DNA of 64,000 nt from NCBI GenBank assembly GCA_039090855.1, contig CM076999.1:115877072-115941071 (forward strand), given 5' to 3'. The position numbers and the translations under genes were made by a program. Shown in pieces: positions 32,255 to 43,083 of the stretch. Under the pieces are notes generated by a model. The model was not told where the DNA came from and searched no databases. It was given only the letters and a program-made list of their open reading frames with translations. Within the stretch, counting starts at the first letter, position 1, and the number at the start of each line of letters is the position of its first letter. The stretch comes from Macrothele yani (lineage: Eukaryota; Arthropoda; Arachnida; Araneae; Macrothelidae).

Positions 32255-35062
32255 TTGGGTTGAAGCATAAGTTCATGCCGGTTTTTTCACCGCTCTACAG
32301 GAATGTATTACATCAGAAGGGGAAAAGGAATCAATCAACTATGTATTCCCCCATTGTTTACGACAGTGTTCCAATGTCTGCCATGTCATACTTGAAAAAC
32401 GCGCAGGTTTTGTTGCGAAGAAATCGTCAAGGAAATTCTGGAGTTCAACATCATTGTAGAACGTTATGCCAAGGAGTGCATTCGACTGAGATCAGAACAG
32501 GTGATAATCTGAAGGGGCAACATCAGGGAAATAGGCCAGATGTAGAAGGATCTCCCATTTCATGTCCTAAATGGCCATTTTGGTCATGTTTGCACTGTGA
32601 GGGCGTGCATTATCATGTTGGAGGACACCATGGCGCCGATGTGGTCATTTCTACTGAATTGCTCCCTCCATATGGTGAAGTTATTCGCAATAGAGTGCAG
32701 CGTTGGTGGTCTCATTTCTCGGCAGCATTTCCTAGTGAATGATGCCTTTGATGTCCCACCAGACACACATGATCTTCGCAAGATGAAAGTCATGTTTTGG
32801 ACGTGGTGTGGATGTCTTGTTTGGGCTTAACCATTCCCTTCAATGCCTGAAATCCACGTACAGGCACCACTTTACATCTCTAGTAACAAAACATGACAGA
32901 AAGGGTTTATGTTGCTGAGAACATTCGTGATAATGGGCGAACAAGGAACCACATATGACAACACGCTGATTCTTGTTGTCCTCGGTGAGAGTGTGAGGCA
33001 CCCAAGACCCCAATTTCTGGACCTTTCCCATACGCTCCACGTGTCACACCACTGTGGCCTGATCACAGTCCATCTCAGTGGCCAAGAACCACATATGGCA
33101 ACACGCTGATTCTTGTTGTCCTCGGTGAGAGTGTGAGGCACCCAAGACCCCAATTTCTGGACCTTTCCCCATACGTTCCATGTGTCACACCACTGTGGCC
33201 TGATCACAGTCCATCTCAGTGGCCGAGAACCACATATGGCAACACGCTGATTCTTGTTGTCCTCGGTGAGAGTGTGAGGCACCCAAGACCCCAATTTCTG
33301 GACCTTTCCCATACGTTCCACGTGTCACACCACTGTAACCTGATCACAGTCCATCTCAGTGGCCAAGAACCACATATGGCAACACGCTGATTCTTGTTGT
33401 CCTCGGTGAGAGTGTGAGGCACCCAAGACCCCAATTTCTGGACCTTTCCCATACGCTCCACGTGTCACACCACTGTGGCCTGATCACAGTCCATCTCAGT
33501 GGCCAAGAACCACATATGGCAACACGCTGATTCTTGTTGTCCTCGGTGAGAGTGTGAGGCACCCAAGACCCCAATTTCTGGACCTTTCCCATACGTTCCA
33601 TGTGTCACACCACTGTGGCCTGATCACAGTCCATCTCAGTGGCCGAGAACCACATATGGCAACACGCTGATTCTTGTTGTCCTCGGTGAGAGTGTAAGGC
33701 ACCCAAGACCCCAATTTCTGGACCTTTCCCATACGTTCCACGTGTCACACCACTGTGGCCTGATCACAGTCCATCTCAGTGGCCAAGAATCACATATGGC
33801 AACACTCTGATTCTTGTCCTCAGTGAGAGTGTAAGGCACCCAAGACCCCAATTTCTGGACCTTTCCCATACGTTCCATGTGTCGCACCACTGTGGCCTGA
33901 TCACAGTCCATCTCAGTGGCCAAGAATCACATATGGCAACACTCTGATTCTTGTTGTCCTCAGTGAGAGTGTAAGGCACCCAAGACCCCAATTTCTGGAC
34001 CTTTCCCATACGTTCCACGTGTCACACCACTGTGGCCTGATCACAGTCCATCTCAGTGGCCAAGAACCACATATGGCAACACGCTGATTCTTGTTGTCCT
34101 CGGTGAGAGTGTGAGGCACCCAAGACCCCAATTTCTGGACCTTTCCCATACGCTCCACGTGTCGCACCACTGTGGCCTGATCACAGTCCATCTCAGTGGC
34201 GAAGAACCACATATGGCAACACGCTGATTCTTGTTGTCCTCAGTGAGAGTGTAAGGCACCCAAGACCTCAATTTCTGGACCTTTCTCGTACGTTCCATGT
34301 GTTGCACCACTGTGGTCTGATCACAGTCCATCTCAGTGGCCAAGAACCACATATGGCAACATGCTGATTCTTGTTGTCCTGGGTGAGAGTGTGAGGCACC
34401 CAAGACCCCAATTTCTGGGCCTTTCCCATACGTTCCATGTGTCGCACCACTGTGGTCTGATCACAGTCCATCTCAGTGGCCAAGAACCACATATGACAAC
34501 ACGCCGATTCTTGTTGTCCTCGGTGAGAGTATGAGGCACCCAAGACCCCAATTTCTGGACCTTTCCCATACGCTCCACGTGTCACACCACTGTGGCCTGA
34601 TCACAGTCCATCTCGGTGGCCAATTTGCATGTGGTTTTCATGCGGATCCAAGTAGATGAGATGGTTCAAACGATCCTCATCAAAATGAGATGGACGACCT
34701 GAGCGTGCAGAGTCGTTGAGGTCGAAATTGCCACCTCGGAACCGCTCAAACCATTTGCAGGCTGTCCCCAGAGCAGTAGCAGCCTTCCCATACACAGCAC
34801 AAATTTCTAGAGTAGACTTGGCGGCTGTGGATCTTTTGTTAAACCCGTAGAGCAGCAGATGTCAGAAATGTTCATTCCTCTTTACTTGACACTCCATACT
34901 TCCGAACCTGAAACCCATTAACCACAATCACACAATGCAAGATGATTTAGATACAAGATATTACTGGCTACATTTTGATATACAACTGGCCATCTGCACC
35001 ATCGCTACTGATCTGGGAAACACTCGTGAAATAAAACGGCATGAACTTATGCATCAACCAAA
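32255..35062 (-). mobile_element. Mariner element enlarged by a 12-copy internal array
   Basis: Inverted ends TTGGGTTGAAGCATAAGTTC (left, after TA) and the complement TTGGTTGATGCATAAGTTC (right), both followed by ATGCCG. On the - strand from about 34800: AALGTACKWFERFRGGNFDL and SARSGRPSHFDEDRLN (DNA-binding part), then the array, then MCVWWDIKGIIHYELLPRNE, LQHDNARPHSA and YFPDVAPSDYHLF. The VTGDE block reads VTRDVKW, so the first catalytic Asp site is altered. Without the extra repeat units the element would be about 1.27 kb, the usual mariner size. Non-functional. Confidence 0.88.
32935..34620 (-). repeat. 140-bp tandem array, about 12 copies, mariner-derived
   Basis: The motif AACCACATATGGCAACACGC recurs about every 140 bp (near 32945, 33087, 33227, 33367, 33507, 33647, 33787, 33924, 34064, 34204, 34344, 34484). 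On the - strand each unit encodes a mariner N-terminal piece: ATEMDCDQATVVRHMERMGK, VQKLGSWVPHTLTEDNKN. Because 140 is not a multiple of three, the frame changes between units, giving overlapping open stretches of about 81 codons. Units are highly similar, with a few shared variants and one 136-bp unit. Confidence 0.93.
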
Positions 35063-35109
35063 AAAATTCTGTGGAAAAAATGTTCTCTTAATACATGGAA
35101 ATATGTCAG

Positions 35110-35572
35110 AATTATCAACACAGCAATCAGACATCTAGCTGAATTGTCTGTATTTAGTGTTCATCACGTAGCATTAATCACATCAGGAAACTTAAAAATT
35201 ACACATGGAGTGAGAATCAAACCTGCATCTCCTGATTTCCGTTCAAACATGCTATTTGTTACACCACCCAGAATGATAGAGTTCCAAGTATCTGAATGTG
35301 ATCACTTGAGACTCAATCATTTTGAGAGGTGTAACAGATTGCTGTGAACATCTTTCCATTACACCACCCAGAACGATGCCCAAGTATCTGAGTGCAATAC
35401 CTAGGACTCCATCATTCTGAGTGGCGTATCGGATAGCACGCTTGAACAAAAATTGAGAGATGCAAGTTCGATTCCCGCTCCAGGGAGATGTAATTTTCTG
35501 TGATTAATGTTACATGGTGAACAGTAAATACAGACAATTCAGAGATGTCTGATTACTGTGTTAATAATCTAG
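35110..35572. mobile_element. Foldback element with tRNA-like sequence in both arms
   Basis: The outer arms are inverted copies: ATTATCAACACAG, AATCAGACATCT and TGAATTGTCTGTATTTA against the complement of TAAATACAGACAATTCA, AGATGTCTGATT and CTGTGTTAATAAT. The right arm carries GTGGCGTATCGGATAGCACG and, 35 bases on, GTTCGATTCCC (A-box-like and B-box-like). The left arm has a diverged inverted version (ATCAAACCTGCATC). Two further palindromes fill the middle (about 35267-35339 and 35360-35430). Confidence 0.65.
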
Positions 35573-35591
35573 TGTCAGTTTCTATACATCC

Positions 35592-36690
35592 AGTGCTAAA
35601 TGTTCAAATCCTCATCTAACACTTTTTTGAGAGAGCCAAACACAGGTGGAAGTCTGAGGGTGCAAGTTCCAGGCTGTATGGAGAGTAGGGACAACAAAAT
35701 CAACCAAACAACTCCACACTTGCAAATACTTGCAAGTATTTGCAAGTGTGGGGGAAGGGAGTTTTTCATGTAGGTGGATCATCTTTTTGCAAGTATGCCA
35801 GTGCATTGTCTACAGTTTGCTTCCTTCAAATGCCGCAGAAAGGTGCAATATTAATCAACAAGTGATGGTTGCCTTATTTGGTCCAAGAAAAATGCCCTGA
35901 AGGCTGTTTGGTGATAAAATTTTCTGGCTTTTAACCATTTGCTCAAGATGGTCTGGGTTCAAATTTTGGGTGAGGCATGTGCGGTGTGTTAGTCTTATGG
36001 CACTGGCTCTCACCCTTCTCTAGAACCAGTGATCTTAAATTAGGGATGGGTGACTGACTACATATAGCCCAGTCACTTGCTCACTGCAGTCATTAAACTC
36101 CAAACAAACAAAATTTGCCCCGGTCATTTCTCAAAATGAAATGAATATCACTTTCCCAGCAGATTGCAGTCTTGGACCGCTTTATCACAGAAGACGATGT
36201 GTGTTTCCATTCCATCTTGTCACTGCCTTTGAAATTGGCATGAAGTGTTTCAATGCAGTTGACAATATGGCTGAAGAATTTGTATCCTTGCAAGCATGAG
36301 AGGCTCAATCCCACTTGGAATAATTTCTGCTCTGCCATCAATTCTGTGTGCACCCACTCTGCTGAAACTTTTACATACCTCAGCACATCATGAATGATGT
36401 GACCCATGGCACTGAAAGAAATATTTGCAGCAGTCTGATGTTGTCACCTGTTTTCTGTACACACACTACATTGCCATCTGTTGAAGATCTGCTACTGCAT
36501 TTTGCACCTGTCAATGCATTGTGCGCACATTCGAATACCATTCTAACATATGCTGAACACTCATGACTTGAGATTTCTGTAGTTGGTGATGAAAACCCTG
36601 TCAGGGTTTTCTTTCTGATGAGAAACCTAATAACTGCACATACCTCAGAGTGAAACCTTGTTTCTAGACAGGTTGTCAGTTCCACTTGAA
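35592..36690 (-). pseudogene. Mariner transposase pseudogene split by a SINE
   Basis: On the - strand: ETRFHSEVCAVIRFLIRKKT near 36650 (N-terminal), HIIHDVLRYVKVSAEWVHTE near 36390, FKGSDKMEWKHTSSSVIKRS near 36220. After the SINE at 35925-36110 comes PYSLELAPSDFHL near 35680, equivalent to PYSPDLAPSDFHL with the third catalytic Asp changed to Glu. The first catalytic block is deleted. A 38-bp palindrome sits at 35714-35751 within the 3' part. Confidence 0.78.
35925..36110 (+). mobile_element. SINE (family A), diverged
   Basis: GGTCTGGGTTCAAATTTTGG replaces the B-box region. The body TCTTATGGCACTGGCTCTCA and CTTAAATTAGGGATGGGTGA and the tail AGTCATTAAACTCC are recognisable. The head is badly decayed. 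Confidence 0.78.
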
Positions 36691-36889
36691 TCTGTTCTCC
36701 AGCACATTGACTTTTTATTCAAACTTCTGAGCCAAACAATGGCCTGTAGTCAGAAGAATGCAGTGATGTTGAGATACTGTTTATGTAACCCTAACTACTG
36801 TTAAAGGGCATTGACAGTTACTTATTGATCAGCCCTACATAGCTTTCCCAGTCTTTTTATGTAAATATTTTCTTTCAGCTTCACATGCC
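36691..36889. other. Short spacer before the 75-bp satellite
   Basis: Nothing recognised. Confidence 0.4.
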
Positions 36890-38830
36890 TTACGTACTCA
36901 GCTGTTAGCATATACCTTTCCATCTTGCCTTAGGCCTTCGGCTGTTAGCATATCTTTCCATCGTGCTTTGTGAATGTTTTGACAGCTTCATATGCCTTAG
37001 GCATTCAGCTGTTAGCATATTATCTTTCCATCTTATTTTGTGAATGTTATGACATTAGTTTCATATGACTTTGGTATTCAGCTGTTAGCAAATGCTTTTC
37101 TGATTCTTACTTTGTGAATGTTTTGATATCACCTTCACATACCTTAATTAGTCAGCTGTTTCTATATGCCTTTCCCAATCTTGTTTTGTGAATTTTTTTG
37201 TTGTGAGCTTTACATGCCTCAGGCATTCAGCTGTTCGTATATACTTTTCTCAGTCTGAGTGCTTTGATGTCAGCTTCATATGACTTGGGTATTCAGCTGT
37301 TAGTGTATACCTTTCCATCTTGTTTTGTGAATGTTTTGACATCAGTTTCCAGGGCTTGAAAAATACCATGCCTGGGGCACATAAATTATTGGCCTGGTCG
37401 GATAAATAAAAAATCTAGTTGCCCAGTCTGGACAACTAAATTTTAAAATAAAAAAAGTTTGGAATGGAATTTACTACTACAAGAAAAAAAGATAGTCATA
37501 GTATTCATGTTTCATTTCAATGCTAATCACCAAAAGTTATTGTATTGTTATGGACAGAAGAATATCATTTTTTTAATTATGTTATTCTCTAGGCCCAGAA
37601 ATTGGAACCATATGTAGTTTTGCTCCAATTGTTGTTTATAGTAAATGGGATGCTTGCATCTGATGGAACTGGCCTCTTTGCTCCAAATGTTGTTTGTAGC
37701 AACAGGATGCTTGCTTCTGATGAAACTGGCCTCCGATGTTTAGCACAAAGGGCGAAAACTTCAAGAGGAACATGGCAGAATCACCAAATTTTTCAAATAT
37801 TAATTTCTTCATACCAGTTTCAGCATCATCATCTTAAAACTTGAGATACATGCTTTTGTGCATTGAACATTTTGAATACAGACCTTTAAAAAGGAAATGC
37901 AAAACGTAAAAAAGTTTATCATATTTTTTAACTTAAAAAAATGAGGGTTCTTATTGGTTATTTTAAAAGATAATTTTGCTGGGCAGGTATAAAAAAATAA
38001 TAATTTCTGCACATGCCCAGCTGGGCATATAACTTTTCAGATATTTTTCAAGCCCTAGTTTCATATGCCTTAGGTATTCAACTGTTAGCACATACATTTT
38101 TTATTCTTACTTTGTGGCTGTTTTGATATCACCTTCACATACCTTATTTATTTATTTAGCCATTACCATATATCTTTCCCAGTCTTTATCTTGTGAACAT
38201 TTTGAGGTGAGCTTCACATGGCTTAGATATTCAGCTGTTATGTACCTTGCTCAGTCATTTTTTGTGAATGTTTTGATGTCATCTTCACATGCCTTAGGTA
38301 TTCAGCTGTTAGCACATACCTTTCCAATTTTCACTTTGTGAACATTTGATGTCAGCTTAATGTGCCTTACCTAACTCGTATTCCATTATTAGTACATACC
38401 TTTGTCAGTCTTATTTTGTTAATGTTTGGATGTGAGCTTCACATGCATTAAGTATTCAACTGTTAGTATATACCTTTCTGAGCCTTCTCTGTGAATGTTT
38501 TGTTGTGAGCTTCATATAACTTAGGTATTCATCTGTTATCATGTACCTTTCCAAGTCATTTTTTGTGAATGTTTTGATATCGTTTTCACATGCCGTAGGT
38601 ATTCAGCTGTTGGCACATACCTTTCCAATTCTCACTTTGTGAATGTTTGATGTCAGCTTAATGTACCTTAGCTACTTGTATTCCACGGTTAGCATATACC
38701 TTTGTCAGTCTTGTTCTGTGAATGTTTTGACATTAGCTTCATGTGTCTTGGGTATTCAGTTGTTAGCATATATGTTTTCCATTCTTACTTTGTGAATGTT
38801 TTGATGTCAGCTTCACATGCCAAGATGGTA
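36890..38830. repeat. Diverged satellite, about 75-bp unit
   Basis: The phrase TTCACATGCCTTAGGTATTC, then AGCTGTTAGCATATACCTTT and TTTTGTGAATGTTTTGATGT, recurs at roughly 65-75-bp spacing. Examples of GCTGTTAG are at 36901, 36941, 37008, 37081 and 37295, and copies resume after 38060 to about 38830. About 17 units with substantial divergence. Interrupted by an insertion at 37350-38056. Confidence 0.85.
37350..38056. mobile_element. hAT-like non-autonomous element inside the satellite
   Basis: Ends CAGGGCTTGAAAAATA and the complement of TATTTTTCAAGCCCT enclose 707 bp. AGTTTC flanks both sides (37344-37349 and 38057-38062), and joining the flanks restores the satellite phrase CATCAGTTTCATATG. 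Internal repeats of TGGGCA / GGCCTGG and a duplicated GATGCTTGC-TCTGATG segment (near 37650 and 37707). No transposase. Confidence 0.78.
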
Positions 38831-39947
38831 TCCAAAACATTCTTGGCATTTCTGTTTATGCCTTTGGCAATTTTTCCATTGTTATGGGCATATATTTAAA
38901 TTTGTGAAATGGCTGAATGTTCTTATAAACCAAAAAAAAAAAAAAAGGTAAGTTGGTTTCACAGGCAAAACGTGCGTAGCTCACTAACAATGGTGCATTA
39001 TCTGTTTGGATTATGTTTTGACTTATGTATACATGTTGTTACAACATGAAAAATAGCATTCTAGTTGCAGACTTATATGCTTCTTTGAAATAAATTACCT
39101 GGTCCATGTAATCATTGATGCCTGTGAGCTTGTGATAGTAAGATGGTGTAAGATGCAAAAAGCTTTCACTCATATCTGTTAATTATCTGCATGTGAAATT
39201 TCTGGCACTAATAATTGTTTTAAAAGATCAGTATTATTTTTAGTTTCATTTAATGTACACTTTGTAGGATAAATGATTATTCTTAAAGCACTGTTGTAAA
39301 AATTCATTGTATATATGTGATAAGGTTTCTCAGAACCACACATTATATCCTCAACAATGCTTATTCAGAATTTGTTATCATTCCAAATTAAGAATTAAAG
39401 TACAGATAGACTAAAATTTATATTAGCATTGAACCACAAAAAGGGGAGAGATTAAAATTGAACTGAGCTGTGATATATTGTAAACTGCAAACATGGTTCA
39501 AGTCAGAGTTCCACTTGAAAATTGTATTTATTTCTTGTTAGGATATTTTTCTTTTTTGTTGTAACCAACAGCATGTGGCCAGTGAAAACCACCTGCCAGA
39601 TTAAGTGGTTACAACCTGAGTTGCAGCATGTAGACGTATGCTGTACACGAATAGTTTCCAAATTATTACCAGATTTTGCTTGTAGATTTTTAAAAAATGT
39701 TATTTATAGCAATTAAAATGCTAACTCAAGGCTTTACTCAGGTTAATGTATGTAATTCTATTTTAACTTGAACTTTCAGATATTTATTGTCACATCTGAG
39801 TTCTTTTGTTTTTACAGACATTTCTGCCCTCTAGATTTTATCAATGCCTGTTCTCAATGTATAGGAACTGTATCAGAAGTTATGTTTACACGGAAAGATT
39901 ACGATGATGGGCAAAACATATAACAAGAAATAACAAATAAAGGTAAG
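38831..39947. other. Intron 3 sequence without recognised genes
   Basis: Poly-A run at 38931-38946. No supported coding or repeat. Confidence 0.45.
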
Positions 39948-40132
39948 TAGATCACGCTAGTTACATTAAGTAAGAGATTAGAACTTTTACAAAGAAAGTT
40001 CGTAAGTTGAGAGCTTTCAACCTCGTCTTAGGTCTTCATCATGCCAATGGGTTGAAAGCTCCTAACTTCTGAACTTTCTTTGTTTAGTTCTAATCTCTTA
40101 ACATAACTAGTGTGATCTATTTACCTTCATTT
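39948..40132. repeat. Inverted repeat (foldback), arms about 80 bp
   Basis: GGTAAGTAGATCACGCTAGT, AGAGATTAGAAC, CAAAGAAAGTTCGTAAGTT and AGAGCTTTCAACC are mirrored by GGTTGAAAGCTCC, AACTTTCTTTG, GTTCTAATCTCTT and ACTAGTGTGATCTATTTACC. The loop is about 25 bp. A MITE-like hairpin without clear target duplication. Confidence 0.75.
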
Positions 40133-41490
40133 GTTGTTACACAGAAAGAATTTAAATTTTGTTTCCAAGTTCCTCTTGCAGTTGTCAGTTATTAAATTGA
40201 AATCTTTTCCAGGCCTAAGTCTACTACTTTCAAATTAAGTTGTTGAAAATGCTATTTATAATTTTTGAAGGTTCATTAATGGAACTGTTTTTCTAGATAT
40301 AAAAACTTTCTTTAATTAGTCTGTATGAGGTTCATAGTCCAATATTTTACCATAAAGATTCATTTCACACACATTGCTGCACATTCAATTGTAATGTATT
40401 TAATTTGTCCTCATTGGAATCTGTAATGTTCTAATAATTATTTATTGTTTTACTAATTTTCTTTAAATTATCTTATTCTATTGCTATCGTGGTCCGCAGC
40501 AAGTTTTCTGTTTCAATGGTTGTGTACGCAGATACATTTTATTTTTAAAACTAGGGAAATGACACCCAAAACACACACACAACAAAAGACAGCATTTTAC
40601 ATAGAAAGCCTACTAAGTAATAAGAGTGAAAATTTACCAGAGGTGAGAGATGCATCTAAGGCTATTTCTGCACATAGTGAAGGAAAAAGCAGGCTGATGG
40701 ACCTGCAAAAAGTACTTCGCTGAAATTACAGGGCACATAGAGTTACAGCACTCTGTTATGCATGCTTAGTATTTTTTTTTAACAACTTAAAACATACAAT
40801 GATACAAAAATTAATTGGCTTAGAGGTGTAAGTATACATAACAGCAGTAGCTTTGACTTTTTCAAAGTTTTTGCCATAGTGTTATTACAGTACAAAAAGG
40901 TAATTGGCAAATTTTTTTTTCCCCATCGCCAAAACGATTTTTTTCCTGCAAATTGCAAAGAATGCGATCGGCAGTGCAACCCTTGCATAAACATGTGTTT
41001 TTATGCGAATTTTGCATTTAGATTTTTTTTCCTGTTATGCAGTAATTATACATGATCTTATTATTTGAGTTTTGAAGTATTTGAATACTTTCTTTGTTCT
41101 GTTCATATATATTAACTTTTTTAAGGGGAATATATGACCACATAAATGATTGATCATTTTGTAGCATTGTTTCTTAATTTCATTTATGAAATATAACCAT
41201 AATATTGGTTTTACCAGATGTTTTCTTGACTAATGAATTCCTATGTTAACTTCGTCGTGTTTGCAGGTTTAACTTCATTAGATTCGATCCATTGCAGTGT
41301 TGGTTTTTTGAACGCATCCTTTGTTATGTCCCTCTTGCAGTCCTTAAGTGATCTGGCATTTGAGCCATTTTTAGCTCAAATCCGATCCACTCCTTTGTTC
41401 CTCCGTAGACAACCAGTTCCTGTTGTGAACCTCATTGGAGATTCAGAATTCTGAACAGGTCCAGCACTTGTTGGAATTCAAATGAAAGTC
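40133..41490. other. Intron 3 sequence without recognised genes
   Basis: Open frames of 70-80 codons occur (for example 40481-40723 and 41233-41454), but none shows family motifs or coding character. Confidence 0.4.
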
Positions 41491-41494
41491 TGTG

Positions 41495-41618
41495 TTAATT
41501 TAGCTGCTCTCGTAATCAAATAGTTATTTTAAAATGTGAAACTCAGCGATGTATCTGCAAATTTATTACATTTTAAAATTACTATTTGATTGTGAGAGCG
41601 GCTAAATTAAAATAACTA
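41495..41618. repeat. Small palindromic repeat
   Basis: TTAATTTAGCTGCTCTCGTA and ATCAAATAGTTATTTTAAAA are mirrored by TTTTAAAATTACTATTTGAT and GAGAGCGGCTAAATTAA. Arms about 42 bp with a loop of about 35 bp. Confidence 0.7.
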
Positions 41619-42835
41619 TTTGATTGTGCATGCTGCTCTTTGTTGCAATATTTTAATAAAAGAGGAAGGGAATATCTTCTTGTGTCATGAATTAGCGATT
41701 TTTTATTGCATGTTTTGACTGCGAAAATAGAGTTTTTATCCTCAATGTTACAGGAGCCAATACACAAGGTTTGTATGGTCCATAAAAGTCCTTAAGAACG
41801 TATTTTTTAAAACAAGTGCTTATTTTTTTCTTCGTTTTGTTTTTGCGCTGCAGTAACGGCATATATCATACACTCCTTGAAAAAAAGTTCATTTTCAAAT
41901 CCTTGAAAGATTTTTTTTTTTTTTAAGTAATAATATGAAAGTGCATGTGTAAAATTTGTGCTAAAAAGTTGTATAGGAAATTTCTCTCTAGTTCCAATTA
42001 AAACACCAAGCTCAATAGCACAACTTGCTTTCAACTTAGGGGAGGGCATGGACAGCTGTTACCTTGGCCATGACACCACTATGGAAGTAAAATAAGTGGA
42101 ATGATGTATTTGCAAACCATGATGGGCTTCTGTGGACTGGGGTTAGGCCTGTGCTCTTGCCGGAGTGTGAATATGAAAGTAATGTATAAATGTACTTTCA
42201 AAGTATTCCACAAAAAAAAAAAAAAAACACCAAAACAGAGGGATAATTGAAACATAATAAAATAATCCAACAGGGAGGCAGGGGGATACACAGGTCAAGC
42301 AAAGGTATGCCCGTCCCAGCTAAGTTTAATTATTTGAATTTCTTAAAATACCTACCTACTGACTGACCAACACATGTATGAAAAAATGCTCAAATTTATT
42401 TTGCTTGGAACAGTACGAACCTTGAATGGGCATCACAACTGTGCCCCCCCCCCCCGTTTTTGTTTGTTTGCCTCTAAATATAGTAACCCATTTACCAGGT
42501 GAGCTTTCTTCTAGCTCATTGAAGGGAGATAATTCCATTGAATTTCTTAGAAATGATCTCCCTTAAACACACACTTTCCCCCATTGTAACCTACATGACC
42601 TTACCAGTGGGATCAACATCTGTGTTGTGTGTCTTTTCAGGGGTCAAAGGATGGGGGGGGGTTCTGTTTGACTTTTTCACAATTTGTGGTGTCAGTTGTC
42701 TCATGTGGTCTGATCTATCTAGTGTCTACTGCTCTACTCAACTCACCTTGCATCATTGTTGTTGTGTCTCCTGCTTGTCCTTCTTTTTTTTTTTCGGCAT
42801 GTATTTATTTTGTTCTTTGCAGGCAAAGTAGTTTA
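41619..42835. other. Intron 3 sequence without recognised genes
   Basis: C-run at 42445-42458, G-run at 42651-42661 and T-run at 42785-42797. No supported feature. Confidence 0.4.
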
Positions 42836-42836
42836 T

Positions 42837-43083
42837 ATAGTGAAACCTTGAAAATCCGGCATCGACGGGTGCCGGATTTCTGAAGCTATCCAAAGATTGC
42901 GTAACGGGCATTACGTAAAGCACGTACTTAAAGATATCACTTTAACAAAAACTTGCGCGTCTACACCTTATAAATATGCAAGGGTCACACCGACATTTTC
43001 ATGGTTATCAGTGAAACGTCGGATGTTCTCATGAAAACGAAATCAGAAAAGTGCTGCCAGATTTCTGAAGTTTTACTGTATTT
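42837..43083. mobile_element. Pogo/Tigger-like MITE
   Basis: Ends ATAGTGAAACCTTGAAAATC and the complement of the right end (ATACAGTAAAACTTCAGAAA) resemble the CAGT...AACC...ATCCGG ends of pogo/Tigger elements. There is an inner CCGGCATCGACGGGTGCCGG hairpin. About 245 bp, non-coding. Confidence 0.55.

Noticed and set aside
32872..34585. A series of about 81-116-codon - strand frames (MERMGKVQKLGSWVPHTLTE...) that could be read as a gene cluster
   Set aside because: They are the same 140-bp mariner-derived unit repeated; the frame changes from unit to unit and no start or promoter is specific to any of them.
32935..34620. Regular repeats resembling a CRISPR array
   Set aside because: The whole 140-bp unit is repeated without unique spacers, and the window is an animal genome.
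40481..40723. 80-codon frame at the start of a long unannotated intronic stretch, possible extra NTPCR exon
   Set aside because: Exons 3 and 4 already join in phase and match the family continuously; no conserved residues are missing between LALPTLN and ILVIDEIG.
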